This document shows, piece by piece, positions 52,082-62,435 of a DNA stretch of 64,000 nucleotides. How positions within the stretch are numbered: position 1 is the stretch's first letter; each line of letters starts with the position of its first letter. Source of the DNA: Massilia eburnea (GTDB taxonomy: Bacteria; Pseudomonadota; Gammaproteobacteria; Burkholderiales; Burkholderiaceae_D); the NCBI RefSeq assembly GCF_009720745.1, contig NZ_WNKX01000009.1, forward strand, positions 124,001 through 188,000. The letters are read 5' to 3'. The position numbers and the translations under genes were made by a program. Below the pieces are notes generated by a model, which was given only the letters and a program-made list of their open reading frames with translations, did no database searches and was not told the DNA's origin.

Positions 52082-53353
52082 TTATGCGGCACGGATATAG
52101 GTGTGCTCGTCGGTTTCTGCTTCCTCGCCCAATGCGCCTTCCCACTTGGCGACCACGGCGGTGGCAACGGCGTTGCCGACGGCATTGGTGGCGGAACGGC
52201 CCATGTCGAGGAATTGATCCACGCCCATCAGCAGCAGCAGGCCGGCTTCGGGAATGTGGAATTGGGTCAGGGTGGCGGCAATCACCACCAGCGAAGCACG
52301 CGGCACGCCGGCCATGCCTTTCGAGGTCAGCATCAACAGCAGCAGCATGGTGATCTGGGTGCCCAGCGAGAGATCGATGCCGTAGGCCTGGGCGATGAAC
52401 AGCACGGCGAAGGTGCAATACATCATCGAGCCGTCCAGGTTGAAGGAATAGCCCATCGGCAGCACGAAGCTGGAGATACGGCGCTGCACGCCGAACTTGT
52501 CCAGCGCCACCAGCAGTTTTGGATAGGCCGCTTCCGAGCTGGCGGTGGAAAAGGCCAGCAGGAATGGTTCGCGGATCAGGCCCACCAGGCGCAGCACGCG
52601 CGGACCCAGCACGGCGAAACCGGCGCCGATCAGCAAGACCCACAGGCAGAACAGGCCCAGATAGAAGCCGCCCATGAACTTGGCGAAGGTGGCCAGGATG
52701 CCCAGGCCATTGGTGGTCACCACCGAAGCCATGGCGGCAAACACTGCCAGCGGCGCCAGGCTCATGATGGCGCCAGTCATGCGCAGCATCACTTGCGCCA
52801 GCTGGTCGATCACGTCCAGCAGCTTCTTGCCGGATTCGCCCAGCGCGCCCAGCGCGGAGCCGAAGAAGATGGAGAACACCAGCACCTGCAGGATTTCGTT
52901 ATTGGCCATGGCCTCGATCGGCGACTTCGGCACCACGTGGCTGACGAAGTCTTTCAGCGTGAAGGCGGAGGTCTTCAGGCCGGTGCTGGCGTCGATGGCT
53001 GGCAGCGGCAGGCCGAGGTGGGTGCCCAGCTGCATCAGGTTCGACAGCAGCATGCCCAGGGCCAGCGAACACAGCGAGGCGACGATGAACCAGGCAAAGG
53101 CCTTGGCGCCGATGCGGCCGGCGGCCTTGCCATCGCTCAGGTTGGCGATGCCGGTGGTCAGGGTGGAGAACACCAGCAGCGCGATGATCATCTTGATCAG
53201 GCGCAGGAAGATGTCGGTCACCAGCGAGATGTGGGCCGAAATGTCGGCGGTGAGTTTTTTGTCAGGGAATACCGTGTTGCAGGCGTAGCCGACGGCGATG
53301 CCAAGCAGCATCGCGAACAGGATGTATAGGGTGAGGGGGCGCTTCTTTTGCAT
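52082..53353 (-). CDS. dctA: C4-dicarboxylate transporter DctA
   Basis: 423 residues from the ATG at 53353 (MQKKRPLTLYILFAMLLGIA). Sodium- or proton-coupled symporter of the DAACS family, taking up succinate, fumarate and malate. Visible are ISAHISLVTDIFLRLIKMIIALLVFSTL and LPMGYSFNLDGSMMYCTFAVLFIAQ. Downstream genes are the porin and dctBD. Confidence 0.93.
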   Translation of the reverse strand: MQKKRPLTLYILFAMLLGIAVGYACNTVFPDKKLTADISAHISLVTDIFLRLIKMIIALLVFSTLTTGIANLSDGKAAGRIGAKAFAWFIVASLCSLALGMLLSNLMQLGTHLGLPLPAIDASTGLKTSAFTLKDFVSHVVPKSPIEAMANNEILQVLVFSIFFGSALGALGESGKKLLDVIDQLAQVMLRMTGAIMSLAPLAVFAAMASVVTTNGLGILATFAKFMGGFYLGLFCLWVLLIGAGFAVLGPRVLRLVGLIREPFLLAFSTASSEAAYPKLLVALDKFGVQRRISSFVLPMGYSFNLDGSMMYCTFAVLFIAQAYGIDLSLGTQITMLLLLMLTSKGMAGVPRASLVVIAATLTQFHIPEAGLLLLMGVDQFLDMGRSATNAVGNAVATAVVAKWEGALGEEAETDEHTYIRAA

Positions 53354-53407
53354 ACCGGTCTCCGTTGTTGTCAGGTCCCCGCGCGTCAGGCGGGGTCCGG
53401 ACACATC

Positions 53408-53423
53408 AGCAAGCGCTGTGCCT
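53408..53423 (-). promoter_or_regulatory. sigma-54 promoter of dctA
   Basis: On the minus strand it reads AGGCACAGCGCTTGCT, matching the consensus TGGCAC-N5-TTGCT, with the GG and GC doublets 10 bp apart. It lies about 55 bp upstream of the dctA start and agrees with DctD being a sigma-54 activator. Confidence 0.8.
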
Positions 53424-53492
53424 GCTGTGCGGATTCCGGTAAGTTGTTGATTTATAACATGGTCGCTGCGTTAATCAATGCTAACGAGCAAC

Positions 53493-53519
53493 AAGGCCGT
53501 CCCAAATATTGGACGGCCT
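53493..53519. terminator. hairpin downstream of the cation exporter gene
   Basis: Stem AGGCCGTCC / GGACGGCCT around AAATATT. On the minus strand it follows the stop of the CDF gene (53546). Confidence 0.7.
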
Positions 53520-53545
53520 GGGTAGGTGATTATGGGTTTTTGGAC

Positions 53546-54562
53546 TTAGTGCTTGTGGCCGTGGTCATGGCCATGTTCATGGTCATGATCGTGCCCGCAT
53601 GTGGCGCCGCTCACGCTTTCCTGCGCATGGCTATGGCCGTGCAGGCTGCACTCGTGCTGGGTGGTGCCTTGTTCGGATTGCAAGGTTGTGTGTTGAATAC
53701 CGAACTGCTCCTTCAGCCCGCGCGCAATCGCATCGATCGCCTCGTCGCCGGGATAACCGCCCGGCATCACGAGATGGCAAGTCAGCGCCACGTCGGTGGT
53801 GGACATCGACCAGATATGCAGGTCATGCACACCGCTGACGCCCGGACGGGCCAGCAGGAAGATTTCCACTTCGGTTGCATCCACATTGCCGGGCACGGCG
53901 CCCAGCGTCATATCGAGCGCCTCGCGCAGCAGCGACCAGGTGCTCTTCATGATCAGCACCACGATGAGCAGCGACACAGCGGGGTCGATCCACGCCCAGC
54001 CGGTATAGGACACCAGCAAACCGGCAACCAGCACGCCCAGCGAAATCGCCGCATCGGCCGCCAGGTGCAGGTAGGCGCCGCGGATATTGATGTCATCCTT
54101 GCTGCCGCTCATGAACAGCCAGGCCGAGATGCCGTTGACAGCGATGCCGATGCCTGCCACCACCGACACGGTCAGCCCTTGCACAGGATGCGGCGCCAGC
54201 AACTGTTCGACCGCGCCCCAGGCGATGGCCCCGGTCGCCGCCATCAGCAGCATGCCGTTGAACAGCGCGGCCAGGATCGAGCTGCTGCGCAGGCCGTAGG
54301 TATAGCGGCCGGAAGGCTGGCGCTTGGCCAGCATGGCCGCGCCCCAGGCGAGCATCAGTCCCAGCACGTCGGACAGGTTATGTCCCGCGTCGGCCATCAG
54401 CGCCGTGGAATTGGCCAGGAAGCCGTAGAAGAACTCGATGGCGACGAACACCGCATTCAGCGTGATCGCAATGGCGAAGGCGCGCCCGTGGCCGGGGTCG
54501 CCATGATGGTGGTGATGGTGGCCGTGATCGTGGCCATGGCCGTGATGGTGGTGCGCGCTCAT
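53546..54562 (-). CDS. cation diffusion facilitator, zinc-type
   Basis: 338 residues with about six membrane segments. Histidine-rich tails at the start (residues 2-24) and at the end (the GHDHDHEHGHDHGHKH stretch). The CDF motif NSTALMADAGHNLSDVLGL is visible, with the metal-site Asp and His residues. Exports Zn(II), Cd(II) or Co(II) in exchange for protons. An ATGA overlap couples it to the ArsR regulator. Confidence 0.92.
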   Translation of the reverse strand: MSAHHHHGHGHDHGHHHHHHGDPGHGRAFAIAITLNAVFVAIEFFYGFLANSTALMADAGHNLSDVLGLMLAWGAAMLAKRQPSGRYTYGLRSSSILAALFNGMLLMAATGAIAWGAVEQLLAPHPVQGLTVSVVAGIGIAVNGISAWLFMSGSKDDINIRGAYLHLAADAAISLGVLVAGLLVSYTGWAWIDPAVSLLIVVLIMKSTWSLLREALDMTLGAVPGNVDATEVEIFLLARPGVSGVHDLHIWSMSTTDVALTCHLVMPGGYPGDEAIDAIARGLKEQFGIQHTTLQSEQGTTQHECSLHGHSHAQESVSGATCGHDHDHEHGHDHGHKH

Positions 54563-54876
54563 TGTTCGTTACCGTTGGATGGTTCTGCGATGTGCTCCAG
54601 CATATCGCGCAGGACACCGCTGATATGGGCATCGGCAGTGGAATAGAAGACTTGCTTGCCCTGGCGTTCGGACTTGACGATACGCGCCCCGCGCAGCAGG
54701 CGCAGGTGGTGGCTGACCAGGGAGGAGCTCAGTTGCAGCGAGCCGGCGATGTCGCTCACCGCGATCGGCCGTTCCAGGCAGGCCAGCACGATACGCAGTC
54801 GGGTTGGGTCGCCCAGCAGGTGGAACAAATCCGCCAGTTCGGCGACGGAAGCGTCGTTGTCAGGATAGATAGCCAT
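54559..54876 (-). CDS. ArsR/SmtB-family transcriptional regulator
   Basis: 105 residues from the ATG at 54876. The winged helix is visible as LADLFHLLGDPTRLRIVLACLERPIAVSDIAGSLQLSSSLVSHHLRLLRGARIVKSERQG. It should sense the metal that the overlapping exporter removes and release the operon promoter. Start chosen because earlier codons (VLTYEYLFT) are outside the family. Confidence 0.92.
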   Translation of the reverse strand: MAIYPDNDASVAELADLFHLLGDPTRLRIVLACLERPIAVSDIAGSLQLSSSLVSHHLRLLRGARIVKSERQGKQVFYSTADAHISGVLRDMLEHIAEPSNGNEQ

Positions 54877-54913
54877 GGCAAAACAAGTGAATAGGTATTC
54901 ATATGTTAGCACA

Positions 54914-55050
54914 AACCGGTAAACCAGGGTCAGACCCAAGCCGGGTGGCCGTCTCGTCTGACCCGCATAAGCGAAGTGAGCGGCTTAAAAATATGGTTGG
55001 CCGGCGAGCAGGCGGGTCTGACCCTTGGGTCAGACCCTGGTTTACCGGGT
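54914..55050. repeat. long inverted repeat of the GGTCTGACCC family
   Basis: Starts CCGGTAAACCAGGGTCAGACCC and ends GGGTCAGACCCTGGTTTACCGGGTT, each arm repeated partly inside, with a spacer of about 90 bp. It separates the ArsR/CDF operon from the traM-like gene. Confidence 0.85.
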
Positions 55051-55461
55051 TAACTCAGCTTCAAAGGCAGCGCGGGTCTTGGCATCGAGAGTCTGCAGCG
55101 CACGTTCCAGCTTTGCTGGCGGGATACCCGCGGGCTTGCTGAAAATGGCCTGCCCGATCAGCACCAGCGCAGCAGTGAGCACCGCCACGCCGGCCGCTGC
55201 AGCCAGCAGGCGCAGTTCGCGCCGCGAGAACGGTTCGTGAGAGGTAGGGATAGGACGGGCGCCCGGTGGCGGCACGTAAGCGGCGCCGGTCGCCGCAGCC
55301 GGCGCATGCGCACCATCCAGCCGCGCCAGGTGCCGTTCGACCGCCTCCTCCAGCACAGCCTCATTCAGCGCCACCAGCGCAAAAATCGGATCATCGACAT
55401 CCACCTTGATGCCGGTCTTTTCAAACACATGCAAGCGCAGCTTCTGCGGATCGAGGGCCAT
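55042..55461 (-). CDS. TraM-like conjugal transfer protein (IncP type)
   Basis: 139 residues. The N-terminus LRLHVFEKTGIKVDVDDPIFALVALNEAVLEEAVE resembles the start of IncP TraM, and one membrane segment is at about residues 90-110 (LLAAAAGVAVLTAALVLIGQAIF). It follows the TraL-like gene with a one-base overlap, as in the IncP traL-traM order. No relaxase or mating-pore genes are near. Confidence 0.62.
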   Translation of the reverse strand: MALDPQKLRLHVFEKTGIKVDVDDPIFALVALNEAVLEEAVERHLARLDGAHAPAAATGAAYVPPPGARPIPTSHEPFSRRELRLLAAAAGVAVLTAALVLIGQAIFSKPAGIPPAKLERALQTLDAKTRAAFEAELTR

Positions 55462-56189
55462 TACCAGTTCACCAGGTCGAGTTGTTCGAACAGGTCGCGG
55501 AACACGACCTTGATGCGCTGCTTTTCCATCACATTGAATTTATCGCTGGCCTTCACTTCATCCACCGTCAAGCGGCCGGTATTCATCTTCTTCACGTCGG
55601 CGCCGAAAGTATCGGCATTGCGCGCGCTCAGCACCACGCGCCCGCGCACGCGCTGCGAGTTGTCCGAATAGGTCTGCGATTCGAGGAAGGATTTGCCGGA
55701 TGCCGATTGCAGCAGCCCGAAATGCTCGTTCTCCCACAGCACCAGCGGCACCTGGGTCGATTTGGCGGTCGTCACGAAGCCCATCGCCGTATCGTGCAGC
55801 GTATCGCCGCCGCCGACGATGGTGTGGATGTAGACCTTGCGCCCCGACTCTTCCAGCAGGTTGAAGCAGTCGTTCTCAATCAGGTAGGCCATCAGCGGCG
55901 AGAAGGTGTTGGCGCCGTTGTCGATCACGCAGTTGCCGTCTTCTTCCAGGATGTCGATCATCAGCGCGTCAAAGCGCTTGGGGTCGATGGTGCGCGATTC
56001 GGTCATCACCGGCACATGCTTCACGTCCAGCGCCTTGTAGCGCGAGAAGGTGGTGTTTTCCTGGTCGGTGTCGTAACAGCGCAGCGGGGTCTCGCTCTTG
56101 GCTTGCAGCCATTGCGCGAGAATGGTCGATACATACGTCTTGCCGATACCGCCCTTGCCTTGCAGGACGAAGTGAACCGTGTTTTGCAT
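55461..56189 (-). CDS. TraL-like ParA-type ATPase (IncP conjugal transfer family)
   Basis: 242 residues from the ATG at 56189. The deviant Walker A QGKGGIGKTYVSTILAQW and the later YKALDVKHVPVM, CVIDNGANTF, VGGGDTLHDT, SGKSF and LFEQLD match IncP TraL along its whole length. Orphan on this chromosome; other possible roles include a partition-like function. It starts 14 bp after the metallophosphoesterase gene. Confidence 0.75.
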   Translation of the reverse strand: MQNTVHFVLQGKGGIGKTYVSTILAQWLQAKSETPLRCYDTDQENTTFSRYKALDVKHVPVMTESRTIDPKRFDALMIDILEEDGNCVIDNGANTFSPLMAYLIENDCFNLLEESGRKVYIHTIVGGGDTLHDTAMGFVTTAKSTQVPLVLWENEHFGLLQSASGKSFLESQTYSDNSQRVRGRVVLSARNADTFGADVKKMNTGRLTVDEVKASDKFNVMEKQRIKVVFRDLFEQLDLVNW

Positions 56190-56203
56190 TGATGCTCCTG
56201 TTA

Positions 56204-57136
56204 TCAGTGGCAGTTGGCCGCGCCGCTGTCGCTGGCCTCCCGCTGCGGGTTGTCCGGTTCGGCCTTGGCTTCGACCGCCAGGAACTCCCATTCGTAGCTG
56301 TTTTCCTTCAATACCAGTTTCAGCACACCGGTGCGCCAGTTGGAGCGGACCTCGCTCTGGTCGTTAAGCCAGAGGAAGGGCGTGAGGAAGGCGCCGCCGG
56401 TGCCGACCACGAACTGGCGCACTCCGCGGGCCGCATCGGGCTGGCCGTCGGCATTCATCGGCGCCAGGCGCTCGTAGTCGTGATCGTGCCCGGACAGCAC
56501 CAGCTCGACGCCGGTTTCCTGCAAGGCGCGCCACACGTCCTGCATCTTCCTGGTCGGGGTGTGCCCGCCAGAACTATACATGGGCGCGTGCCAGTAGGCG
56601 AGGGTGCAGCGCGCCTTGCTGCCGGCCAGGTCGTCTTTCAGCCACACGAGCTGCTGCTGGTGCTCGGCGGCGTTCAGGTGGCTGTTGAGGGAGATGAAGT
56701 GCCAGCCTCCCTTGTCGAAACTGTAATAGCCCCGGCCGCGCGGGCCAGCCAGTTCGCCGAAGTAGTCGAAATAGCCGGCCGCTTTGCCGCCGGTGTATTC
56801 GTGGTTGCCGGGCGTGGGGCGGGTGCGTTCCTTGAACTGGCCCCAGGTGGGGGCGTAGCAGTCGCGGAATTCGGCTGGCGTGCCGTTCGGATAAGTGTGG
56901 TCGCCGAGGGAGAGGACCAGGGCGTTCGGGTCGCCCCTGGCGATGATGGCGGCGGTTTCGGCGGCGCCGGAGTTGGCGGCGCGGTTGTAGCGGCAGTCGG
57001 CGATGTCGCCTGCGGCGTACACCGTCAGCGGACGGGCAGGGCGCGCAGCGCTTGCTGCGGCTCCCTCTGCGGCGGGCGCGCTTGCGGCGGCGAGGGCGGC
57101 GGCTGCGGCCAGCCAAGGTAGAATGCGTCTTTTCAT
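56204..57136 (-). CDS. exported metallophosphoesterase (purple acid phosphatase-like)
   Basis: 310 residues from the ATG at 57136 with a signal peptide (LAAASAPAAEG). Metal motifs: AAGDIADC, LSLGDHTYPNG, PGNHEYTGG, WHAPMYSSGG and LSGHDHDYERL. A periplasmic or surface phosphatase. Its start codon is only 19 bp from the divergent helicase start, so their promoters must overlap the other's coding sequence or be very short. Confidence 0.88.
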   Translation of the reverse strand: MKRRILPWLAAAAALAAASAPAAEGAAASAARPARPLTVYAAGDIADCRYNRAANSGAAETAAIIARGDPNALVLSLGDHTYPNGTPAEFRDCYAPTWGQFKERTRPTPGNHEYTGGKAAGYFDYFGELAGPRGRGYYSFDKGGWHFISLNSHLNAAEHQQQLVWLKDDLAGSKARCTLAYWHAPMYSSGGHTPTRKMQDVWRALQETGVELVLSGHDHDYERLAPMNADGQPDAARGVRQFVVGTGGAFLTPFLWLNDQSEVRSNWRTGVLKLVLKENSYEWEFLAVEAKAEPDNPQREASDSGAANCH

Positions 57137-57155
57137 TGGCACCATTCGAACAGGC

Positions 57156-59123
57156 ATGCGAGTTTCACCATCCAGCGAGCAGGAAGCGATCCTGAATTCC
57201 CGCGCCCAGACCTTGATGATCGAGGCGCGCGCCGGGACTGGCAAGACTACCACGCTGTCCATGCTGGCGGCACGGGAACCGGGAGTCGTCCTCGGTTTGT
57301 GCTTTTCGGAAGGTGCGCGCCAGCGCTTCTACGAGAAGCTGGCGCTGGAATGCCCGGAGCGCAAGGTGCAGGTGCTGACGGTGGAGGCGCTGGCCCGCTC
57401 GCAGCTGACCCGCATCGCGGAACACGGCAACTGGCTGGACTTGCCCGAGCGCTGGTCCAGCCTGGAACAGATGCGCCCCATGCTGGTGGCCGCAGCCAAC
57501 ACGGTCTGGCAGCGTCACGAGGGCCGCTACACCGAATTCGATTTCGATTTCGAGCGCAGCACCCAGCGTGTGGAAATGATGCTGCAGCTTCTGGCGCAGA
57601 TGAAGGCTACCCTGGCTACGCTGCGCTTCGAGGATGAAGTGTTCGACTATTTCACCTTTGACGAATTGTGCAACCAGTTCCAGCTGGAAGACCGCGAGAT
57701 CGTTGAAATCTTCCACGAATTCGAGCGCCGCCGCCAGCCGCAAGCCGGCCATATCCTGTGGCAGGCGCCGGTCGATTACGCGACCGACCTGGTCTCCATC
57801 CTGCGCCGCTTCCCCGAAGCCGTGCACGATATGCCGCAGGCGAACCTGCTGCTGGTCGACGAATGGCACGACGTGAACGCCGCCGAATTCGAGCTGCTGC
57901 AGCTGTTCCGCCGCCATGCGCGGCTGGTGGTGGTGGGCGACCGCCACCAGGTGATCAACGCCGAACGCGGCGCCGATCCGCGTTTTTCGGGCGGCGGTTT
58001 CGAGCTGGCTTTCCCGGACGCTGAACGCCTGCCGCTGTCGCAATCGCGCCGCTGCGGCGTATCGCTGAAAAAGCTGCTGGAGCGGGCGCTGCCGAAGTGC
58101 GGCTTCGACTCGCACCCGGACACCTATTCCGAAGTGCGCCACGTGGAATACGACCAGGCCGGCCCGCAAGCCTGCGCCCAGGCCGTCGTCGCCAAGGCCA
58201 AAGAGCTGGCGCTGGGCCCAGATCTCGCCATCATCCTGCGCGAAGTGGACCAGAGCGTCGAGATCGAAAACGCCCTGCTGGATGCGGGCCTGCCCTACAA
58301 CTGCGACGGTTTCGCCTCCTACCTCAAGCGCCCGGAAATCATGGCCCTGCGCGCGCTGCTGCACGTTGCCAGCGGCGACTACAGCACGCTGAAGGCGGAC
58401 AAGGAAAGCTGCGAGCTGATGGTCGACGGCCTGCAAACCTATTTCGCCGTCTCCGGCGACCGCCGCGACTACGAGTCCAGCCACGGCATCTACGGCTCCG
58501 GCGACGCCTACCAGCAGCAGAAGGACGCCGTGGTGCGCGACCCGGAAACCCTGGAATTCATGTTCAGCGGCCTGCTGTGCGCCGAGCAGCACTACGACAG
58601 CGGCGCCACCCGGCGCTGGAAGCAGCGCCTGGCCGAGGTGCTGGCGCAGATGAAGGCGCAGGCCGCGACAGCCAGCGCCGCGCAATTGCTGCAGCTGGCC
58701 AGCAGCGGCCTTGACCTGCCGGCCGCCACCCGCCGCACCTTCGTCAACCGCGCCCACGCCGACTCCGTGCTGCGCACCCTGCGCGCCTTCATGGATTTCG
58801 CCAACCGCCAGGGCGACGCCAAAGCGCCGGCTTTCCTCGAAGAGCTGCGCCGCCGCCAGGTGGCCACGCGCGGCAAGCCGGGCGCACGCGGCGGCGCCGC
58901 CAAAGTGCTGGCGCTGGCGACCGTGCAGTCGGCAAAGGGAAGGGAATGGCAGCACGTGCTGCTGCCGTATATGGAAGAAGGCCAGTTCCCGCGCGCCACC
59001 CGCAATGGGGAGGAATTCGCCGAGGAACGGCGCTACCTGTACGTCGCAATCAGCCGCGCCATTCGCGGCCTGACCCTGTTCGAGCCGGCCGCGGCGGAGC
59101 GCCGCAGCCGCCTCCTGTCGTAG
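57156..59123 (+). CDS. UvrD/PcrA-like superfamily 1 DNA helicase
   Basis: 655 residues from the ATG at 57156 (MRVSPSSEQEAILNSRAQTLM). Walker A EARAGTGKTTTLSML, motif II LLLVDEWHDVNAAE (DEWHD instead of the usual DExQD), motif III VVVGDRHQVINAERGADP and the final SR motif YVAISRAIRGLTL are present. The frame upstream of 57156 is in the neighbouring gene's shadow and was not used. DNA repair or restart helicase; exact subfamily unclear. Confidence 0.85.
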   Translation: MRVSPSSEQEAILNSRAQTLMIEARAGTGKTTTLSMLAAREPGVVLGLCFSEGARQRFYEKLALECPERKVQVLTVEALARSQLTRIAEHGNWLDLPERWSSLEQMRPMLVAAANTVWQRHEGRYTEFDFDFERSTQRVEMMLQLLAQMKATLATLRFEDEVFDYFTFDELCNQFQLEDREIVEIFHEFERRRQPQAGHILWQAPVDYATDLVSILRRFPEAVHDMPQANLLLVDEWHDVNAAEFELLQLFRRHARLVVVGDRHQVINAERGADPRFSGGGFELAFPDAERLPLSQSRRCGVSLKKLLERALPKCGFDSHPDTYSEVRHVEYDQAGPQACAQAVVAKAKELALGPDLAIILREVDQSVEIENALLDAGLPYNCDGFASYLKRPEIMALRALLHVASGDYSTLKADKESCELMVDGLQTYFAVSGDRRDYESSHGIYGSGDAYQQQKDAVVRDPETLEFMFSGLLCAEQHYDSGATRRWKQRLAEVLAQMKAQAATASAAQLLQLASSGLDLPAATRRTFVNRAHADSVLRTLRAFMDFANRQGDAKAPAFLEELRRRQVATRGKPGARGGAAKVLALATVQSAKGREWQHVLLPYMEEGQFPRATRNGEEFAEERRYLYVAISRAIRGLTLFEPAAAERRSRLLS

Positions 59124-59124
59124 T

Positions 59125-59150
59125 TGGGGCAGACCCTCGGGCCTGACCCA
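59125..59150. repeat. decayed member of the GGTCTGACCC repeat family
   Basis: GGGGCAGACCC-TC-GGGCCTGACCC, located just after the helicase stop. The arms no longer match perfectly. Confidence 0.55.
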
Positions 59151-59159
59151 GGCAGCGCG

Positions 59160-59642
59160 TCAATTAATAAAGCGCAGCAGCCCCTTCAGCGCATGCTCGA
59201 TGGTCTGCGCGCGCACCGCCTGGCGGTCGCCGGAGAACACCAGGCGCTCGGTATGCACCGTATCGGCATTGGCCCAGCCAAAGCAGACGGTGCCCACCGG
59301 CTTGCCCGGCACGGCACCGCTTGGCCCGGCGATGCCGGTCACCGACACCGCCACATGGGCGTTGCTTGAACCCAGCGCGCCCTCCGCCATGGATGCCGCC
59401 ACTTCTTCGCTGACGGAACCGAATTGCGCCATCATGGCCGCCGGCACGTCCAGCATTTCCGTTTTCGAGGCATTCGAATAGCACACGAAGCCGCAATCGA
59501 ACCATCCAGTGGAGCCGGCAATGTCCGTGATCGCGGTCGAAATGCCGCCGCCGGTGCACGATTCTGCGGTTGCCAACAGCAAGCCTTTGTCTTGCAGGGC
59601 CTTACCCACCTGGGCGGCCAGTTCGTTGAAATCTGTACTCAC
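59160..59642 (-). CDS. pncC: nicotinamide-nucleotide amidohydrolase (CinA C-terminal domain)
   Basis: 160 residues. Converts nicotinamide mononucleotide to nicotinate mononucleotide in pyridine nucleotide salvage. The motifs LLATAESCTGGGISTAITD and AVSVTGIAGPSGAVPGKPVGTVCFG are diagnostic. The GTG at 59642 was chosen because AAGGAG sits 7 bp upstream; the frame could also open at a TTG at 59660. It is the stand-alone domain form. Confidence 0.9.
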   Translation of the reverse strand: MSTDFNELAAQVGKALQDKGLLLATAESCTGGGISTAITDIAGSTGWFDCGFVCYSNASKTEMLDVPAAMMAQFGSVSEEVAASMAEGALGSSNAHVAVSVTGIAGPSGAVPGKPVGTVCFGWANADTVHTERLVFSGDRQAVRAQTIEHALKGLLRFIN

Positions 59643-59814
59643 TTGTGGCTCCTTTAGCAAACAAAAGCATTTGAGCCCATTCTAGCGCGCTGCTGTGCCG
59701 ATTGACCACGCTGCAGCGCAATAATGTGGCGTCACGACTAACTTGCAAGCCGGGGAAGGCTGATGTGGTGCGGCAAATCAATAAATGCGCCACTGATTTA
59801 GGCTCAGCGATAGA

Positions 59815-60407
59815 ATGGCCCAAATCTCCTCTACGCGAGGCACGGTGGTGAGGACTCTCCAAGGAAGACGTCCCGTATTCTGGGTGGCGCTGCTATTGGC
59901 TGCGCTCTGGCCGCTGCTCGCCCATGCGCAAGCCAACGCCGGCCTGGAACGCCAGGTCAAAGCGGCTTATCTATACAAATTTGCCGGCTTCGTCGAATGG
60001 CCGGAAGGCAGTTTCCCCCGTGCCGACAGCCCGGTGGTGATCGGCGTGGCCGGCGCCGACGCGCTGGCCGACCAGCTGGAACAGACGGTAGCGGGCCACA
60101 CCGCCAATGGCCGGCCGCTGCAAGTCAAGCGCGTCAAGCGCGGCGACAGCCTGGCGGGCATCCACATGCTCTTTATCGCGTCGCAGGACAAGTCGCTGGC
60201 ACAGGAGCTCCTTGCCGCCAGCCGCGGCCAGCCGGTGCTGACCGTGACCGATGCCGACGAAACCTATGGCCTGGGCAGCATGATCAACTTCGTCATCGCC
60301 GACGAACGCCTGCGCTTTGAAGTCTCGCTCAAGAATGCCACGGCGTCGCGCCTGAAGATCAGCGCCCGCATGCTGTCGGCCGCCTACCGCGTGCAGCAGG
60401 TGGCGGG

Positions 60408-60411
<4 letters not shown>
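59815..60411 (+). CDS. YfiR family periplasmic protein
   Basis: 198 residues. Signal peptide (WVALLLAALWPLLAHAQA), then VKAAYLYKFAGFVEWPEGSF and the later MINFVIADERLRFEVSLKNATASRLKISARMLSAAYRV, the DUF4154/YfiR pattern. YfiR proteins restrain a partner diguanylate cyclase through the periplasm. The stop overlaps the kinase start by 4 bp. Confidence 0.85.

Positions 60412-62431
<2,020 letters not shown>

Positions 62432-62435
<4 letters not shown>

Noticed and set aside
55461..56189. A chromosomal ParA partition gene
   Set aside because: No parB or parS nearby, and the sequence follows IncP TraL more closely than ParA.
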